7,272 nucleotides of DNA from Mucilaginibacter sp. Its GTDB lineage: Bacteria > Bacteroidota > Bacteroidia > Sphingobacteriales > Sphingobacteriaceae. The stretch spans positions 1 to 7,272 of the forward strand of contig JAFAKI010000090.1 of assembly GCA_019235595.1 (NCBI GenBank), read 5' to 3'. A program made the translations under genes and the position numbers. Below are positions 5,630 to 7,272 of the stretch, one piece after another (position 1 is the stretch's first letter; every line of letters begins with the position of its first letter). The notes beneath the pieces were generated by a model that did not search any database, had not been told where the DNA came from, and worked only from the letters and a program-made list of their open reading frames with translations.

Positions 5630-6984
5630 TATTGTAGTGTTAGTTCAACCACCGGAATTTCGTAAGGCGGTTTGTTTTTGGGCAATGACAATTCCAGATC
5701 GTTTCCATTTGAAGCGGTGTATTTTACTTCAGAATAGTCGTTTAATAGCTGGATGTACTTCACTTTTCCTTTGTAGTCCGACAGCACCAGCTTGCCATCC
5801 GCCGGGTAATTATACAAATGGATATACAACCGTTTAGTTTTAGGATTGTAAGTCAATTTTTCTCCTTCCGGTGCTTTGAACTGCGATGGGGCTAAAGTAC
5901 AATCGTAAATAGCCTTATCATTTGCGTGCATCCAATAAGACAGGCTGTCCAATGCGTGGGTTGCGCGGTAATCAAACTCGCCACGTGCTGTAGGGCCAAC
6001 ATTCAATATCAGGTTACCACCATTGCTTACTGAAGTAATCAACAGATCCAATAACTGACGATGTGTTTTCCAGGTGTTCTCATCACGGTAATAGCCCCAA
6101 GAGCCAGAGAAAGTCTGACAGGTTTCAAATGTTTTACCATGATATTTTTCCAGCTCTTTGGTGCTTACTTGCTCTGGTGTCTCAAAGTCGCCGCCATCGC
6201 TGTAGTCATAAAGACCAAGCCTGTTATTTACGATGATGCCAGGTTGTAATTGTCTTACTGTTTTCAGCAGATCTTTTGCGCCCCAATCATCGCCCCATTT
6301 ACCGTGTTTGTCGCCTTTATTCCACGACCAATCCATCCACAATATGTCTATTTTGCCATATTTAGTCATTAACTCGGTCACCTGGTTCTTCAGGTATTCG
6401 CGGTATTTATTCATATCGCGGCCTTTGTTCAGGCGATCATAATTGGCTTTTGTAGTATCCACCTGTACTAGCGGGTGCGCATCATCCATGGTATAGTCGG
6501 GGTGATGCCAGTCTAGCAAAGAGTAATAAAATCCGACTTTTAACCCTTCGGCCCTGAAAGCTTCTACAAATTCTTTTACCAGATCCCGTTTTGCCTTGGT
6601 ATTAGTGGCTTTATAATCGGTATATTTAGAATCGAACAGACAGAAACCTTCGTGGTGCTTGGTAGTCAGCACTGCGTATTTCATCCCAGCTGCTTTTGCT
6701 TCCCTGGCCCATTTTTTTGGTTCAAAATGATCAGGATCAAACTGGTCAAAATACTTCTGGTATTCTTCATTGGTCAGGTGTTCATTATGCTTCACCCATT
6801 CATGGCGGGCAGCTTGCGAGTACAAACCCCAGTGGATAAACATCCCGAAACGGGCGTCGGTCCACCATTCCATACGTTGTTTCTTTTGTGCTTCGGTTTC
6901 GTTACCGAGTTTTTTCTGCTGGGCAGAAGCGAATGATAGCGCGAAGGCTATCGATAAAACTGTGAGTATTGTTTTTTTTAACAT
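5629..6984 (-). CDS. Secreted alpha-L-fucosidase, glycoside hydrolase family 29
   Basis: The enzyme hydrolyses terminal alpha-linked L-fucose from glycans. I chose the ATG at 6984 over the in-frame ATG at 7020. It lies just after the upstream stop and directly begins a signal peptide (MLKKTILTVLSIAFALSFASA, likely cut before QQ at about residue 22), whereas the earlier ATG would overlap fucP and put a polar stretch in front of the signal. There is no lipobox cysteine, so a soluble periplasmic protein is expected. Numbered from this start (451 aa), GH29 hallmarks are FIHWGLYS near residue 49, TTKHHEGF near 107 and the WMDWSW block with the presumed nucleophile Asp218. Glu268, Glu271 and Glu287 (the last in FETC) are candidate acid/base residues I cannot resolve. 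A C-terminal beta-rich region follows from about 365. The stop codon overlaps the next start by one base (TAATG), suggesting translational coupling. Subfamily and linkage preference are unknown. Confidence 0.93.
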   Translation of the reverse strand: MLKKTILTVLSIAFALSFASAQQKKLGNETEAQKKQRMEWWTDARFGMFIHWGLYSQAARHEWVKHNEHLTNEEYQKYFDQFDPDHFEPKKWAREAKAAGMKYAVLTTKHHEGFCLFDSKYTDYKATNTKAKRDLVKEFVEAFRAEGLKVGFYYSLLDWHHPDYTMDDAHPLVQVDTTKANYDRLNKGRDMNKYREYLKNQVTELMTKYGKIDILWMDWSWNKGDKHGKWGDDWGAKDLLKTVRQLQPGIIVNNRLGLYDYSDGGDFETPEQVSTKELEKYHGKTFETCQTFSGSWGYYRDENTWKTHRQLLDLLITSVSNGGNLILNVGPTARGEFDYRATHALDSLSYWMHANDKAIYDCTLAPSQFKAPEGEKLTYNPKTKRLYIHLYNYPADGKLVLSDYKGKVKYIQLLNDYSEVKYTASNGNDLELSLPKNKPPYEIPVVELTLQ

Positions 6985-6997
6985 AGTAATGTGTTGT

Positions 6998-7272
6998 TTA
7001 GTGAGTAGCGACAACTTCAAGCTCTTTAACTTTGATGTTTCTTAAAGCGAAATAGAATATATAAACGAAACTGATAAGCGGTACGAGGTACGCTACGCGT
7101 ATACTGCTCATATCCGAAACACGCCCCAATACTAAGGGAATAACTGCACCACCAACTATTCCCATAATTAATAGCGAAGATGCTTTTTTTGTTTTTTCAC
7201 CTAAACCACTGATGCTGAGAGAAAAAATAGTAGGGAACATAATGGACATAAAAAATGGCACGCCCATAATGG
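6998..7272 (-). CDS. fucP: L-fucose:H+ symporter, FucP family (C-terminal part, cut by window edge)
   Basis: This is the last ~90 codons of a major facilitator superfamily (MFS) sugar transporter; the reading frame is still open at the window edge, so the start lies beyond it. Three hydrophobic stretches are visible: one ending in the FFMSIMFPTIFSLSISGLG segment, one around the SSLLIMGIVGGAVIPLVLG segment, and a last one before the tail FYFALRNIKVKELE. The pattern MSIM(F/Y)PTIFxLxIxxLGxxTKxxSSxxxMxIVGGxxxPxxxGxxSD closely resembles the end of E. coli FucP. The expected role is proton-coupled import of L-fucose across the inner membrane. The gene stops with TAA only 13 nt before the preferred start of the alpha-L-fucosidase, so the two are almost certainly co-transcribed. 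Relatives in this family also carry other sugars, such as galactose or glucose, but the neighbours favour fucose. Confidence 0.88.
   Translation of the reverse strand, partial: IMGVPFFMSIMFPTIFSLSISGLGEKTKKASSLLIMGIVGGAVIPLVLGRVSDMSSIRVAYLVPLISFVYIFYFALRNIKVKELEVVATH

Noticed and set aside
5508..5837. Plus-strand open frame spanning the mutarotase and fucosidase junction
   Set aside because: It is antisense to two well-supported genes and has no recognisable motif.
6985..7020. Longer alpha-L-fucosidase starting at the in-frame ATG at 7020 (463 aa)
   Set aside because: It would overlap the 3' end of fucP and place 12 residues ahead of a textbook signal peptide. The ATG at 6984 follows the upstream stop by 13 nt and starts the signal directly.

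Overview
The window looks like a piece of a Bacteroidota genome, probably Sphingobacteriaceae (Mucilaginibacter or Pedobacter-like). This rests on the protein style, the A-rich translation starts without strong Shine-Dalgarno sequences, and short intergenic repeats of a type I associate with that group. No species can be assigned from the sequence alone.

All eight genes lie on the minus strand, closely packed, so transcription runs from high to low coordinates. In that order they are: the C-terminal end of a FucP-type sugar/H+ symporter (cut by the window edge), a secreted GH29 alpha-L-fucosidase, a RhaM/DUF718-family sugar mutarotase, a UxaA/altronate-dehydratase-family hydro-lyase, a short-chain dehydrogenase (SDR), a fumarylacetoacetate-hydrolase (FAH)-family enzyme, a COG3618 amidohydrolase (lactonase), and a second SDR. 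No gene is visibly broken. The operon promoter is not in the window and must lie upstream of position 7272.

Together they encode a non-phosphorylative L-fucose pathway. L-fucose is released in the periplasm (GH29), imported (FucP) and anomerised (mutarotase). It is then oxidised to the lactone (last SDR), opened to L-fuconate (amidohydrolase), dehydrated to 2-keto-3-deoxy-L-fuconate (UxaA-family enzyme), oxidised to the 2,4-diketo acid (first SDR) and cleaved to pyruvate and L-lactate (FAH enzyme). The set matches the known Xanthomonas-type route, with one swap: the dehydratase is a UxaA-type protein and not an enolase-superfamily fuconate dehydratase. There is no kinase, isomerase, aldolase or aldehyde dehydrogenase in view.

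The points most worth a second look are the UxaA-type dehydratase, a lysine-to-asparagine change in the catalytic YxxxK motif of the putative L-fucose dehydrogenase, and the non-coding DNA. Some gene junctions are tight (13-nt gap, 1-nt overlap, 14-nt overlap). Three of the four wider intergenic gaps (87 to 101 nt), and the 68 nt after the last gene, contain inverted repeats. The best is an 86-nt imperfect inverted repeat between the dehydratase and the first SDR, whose mismatches largely become G-U pairs in the operon mRNA. No gap exceeds about 100 bases, and no RNA genes, insertion sequences or CRISPR arrays were seen.
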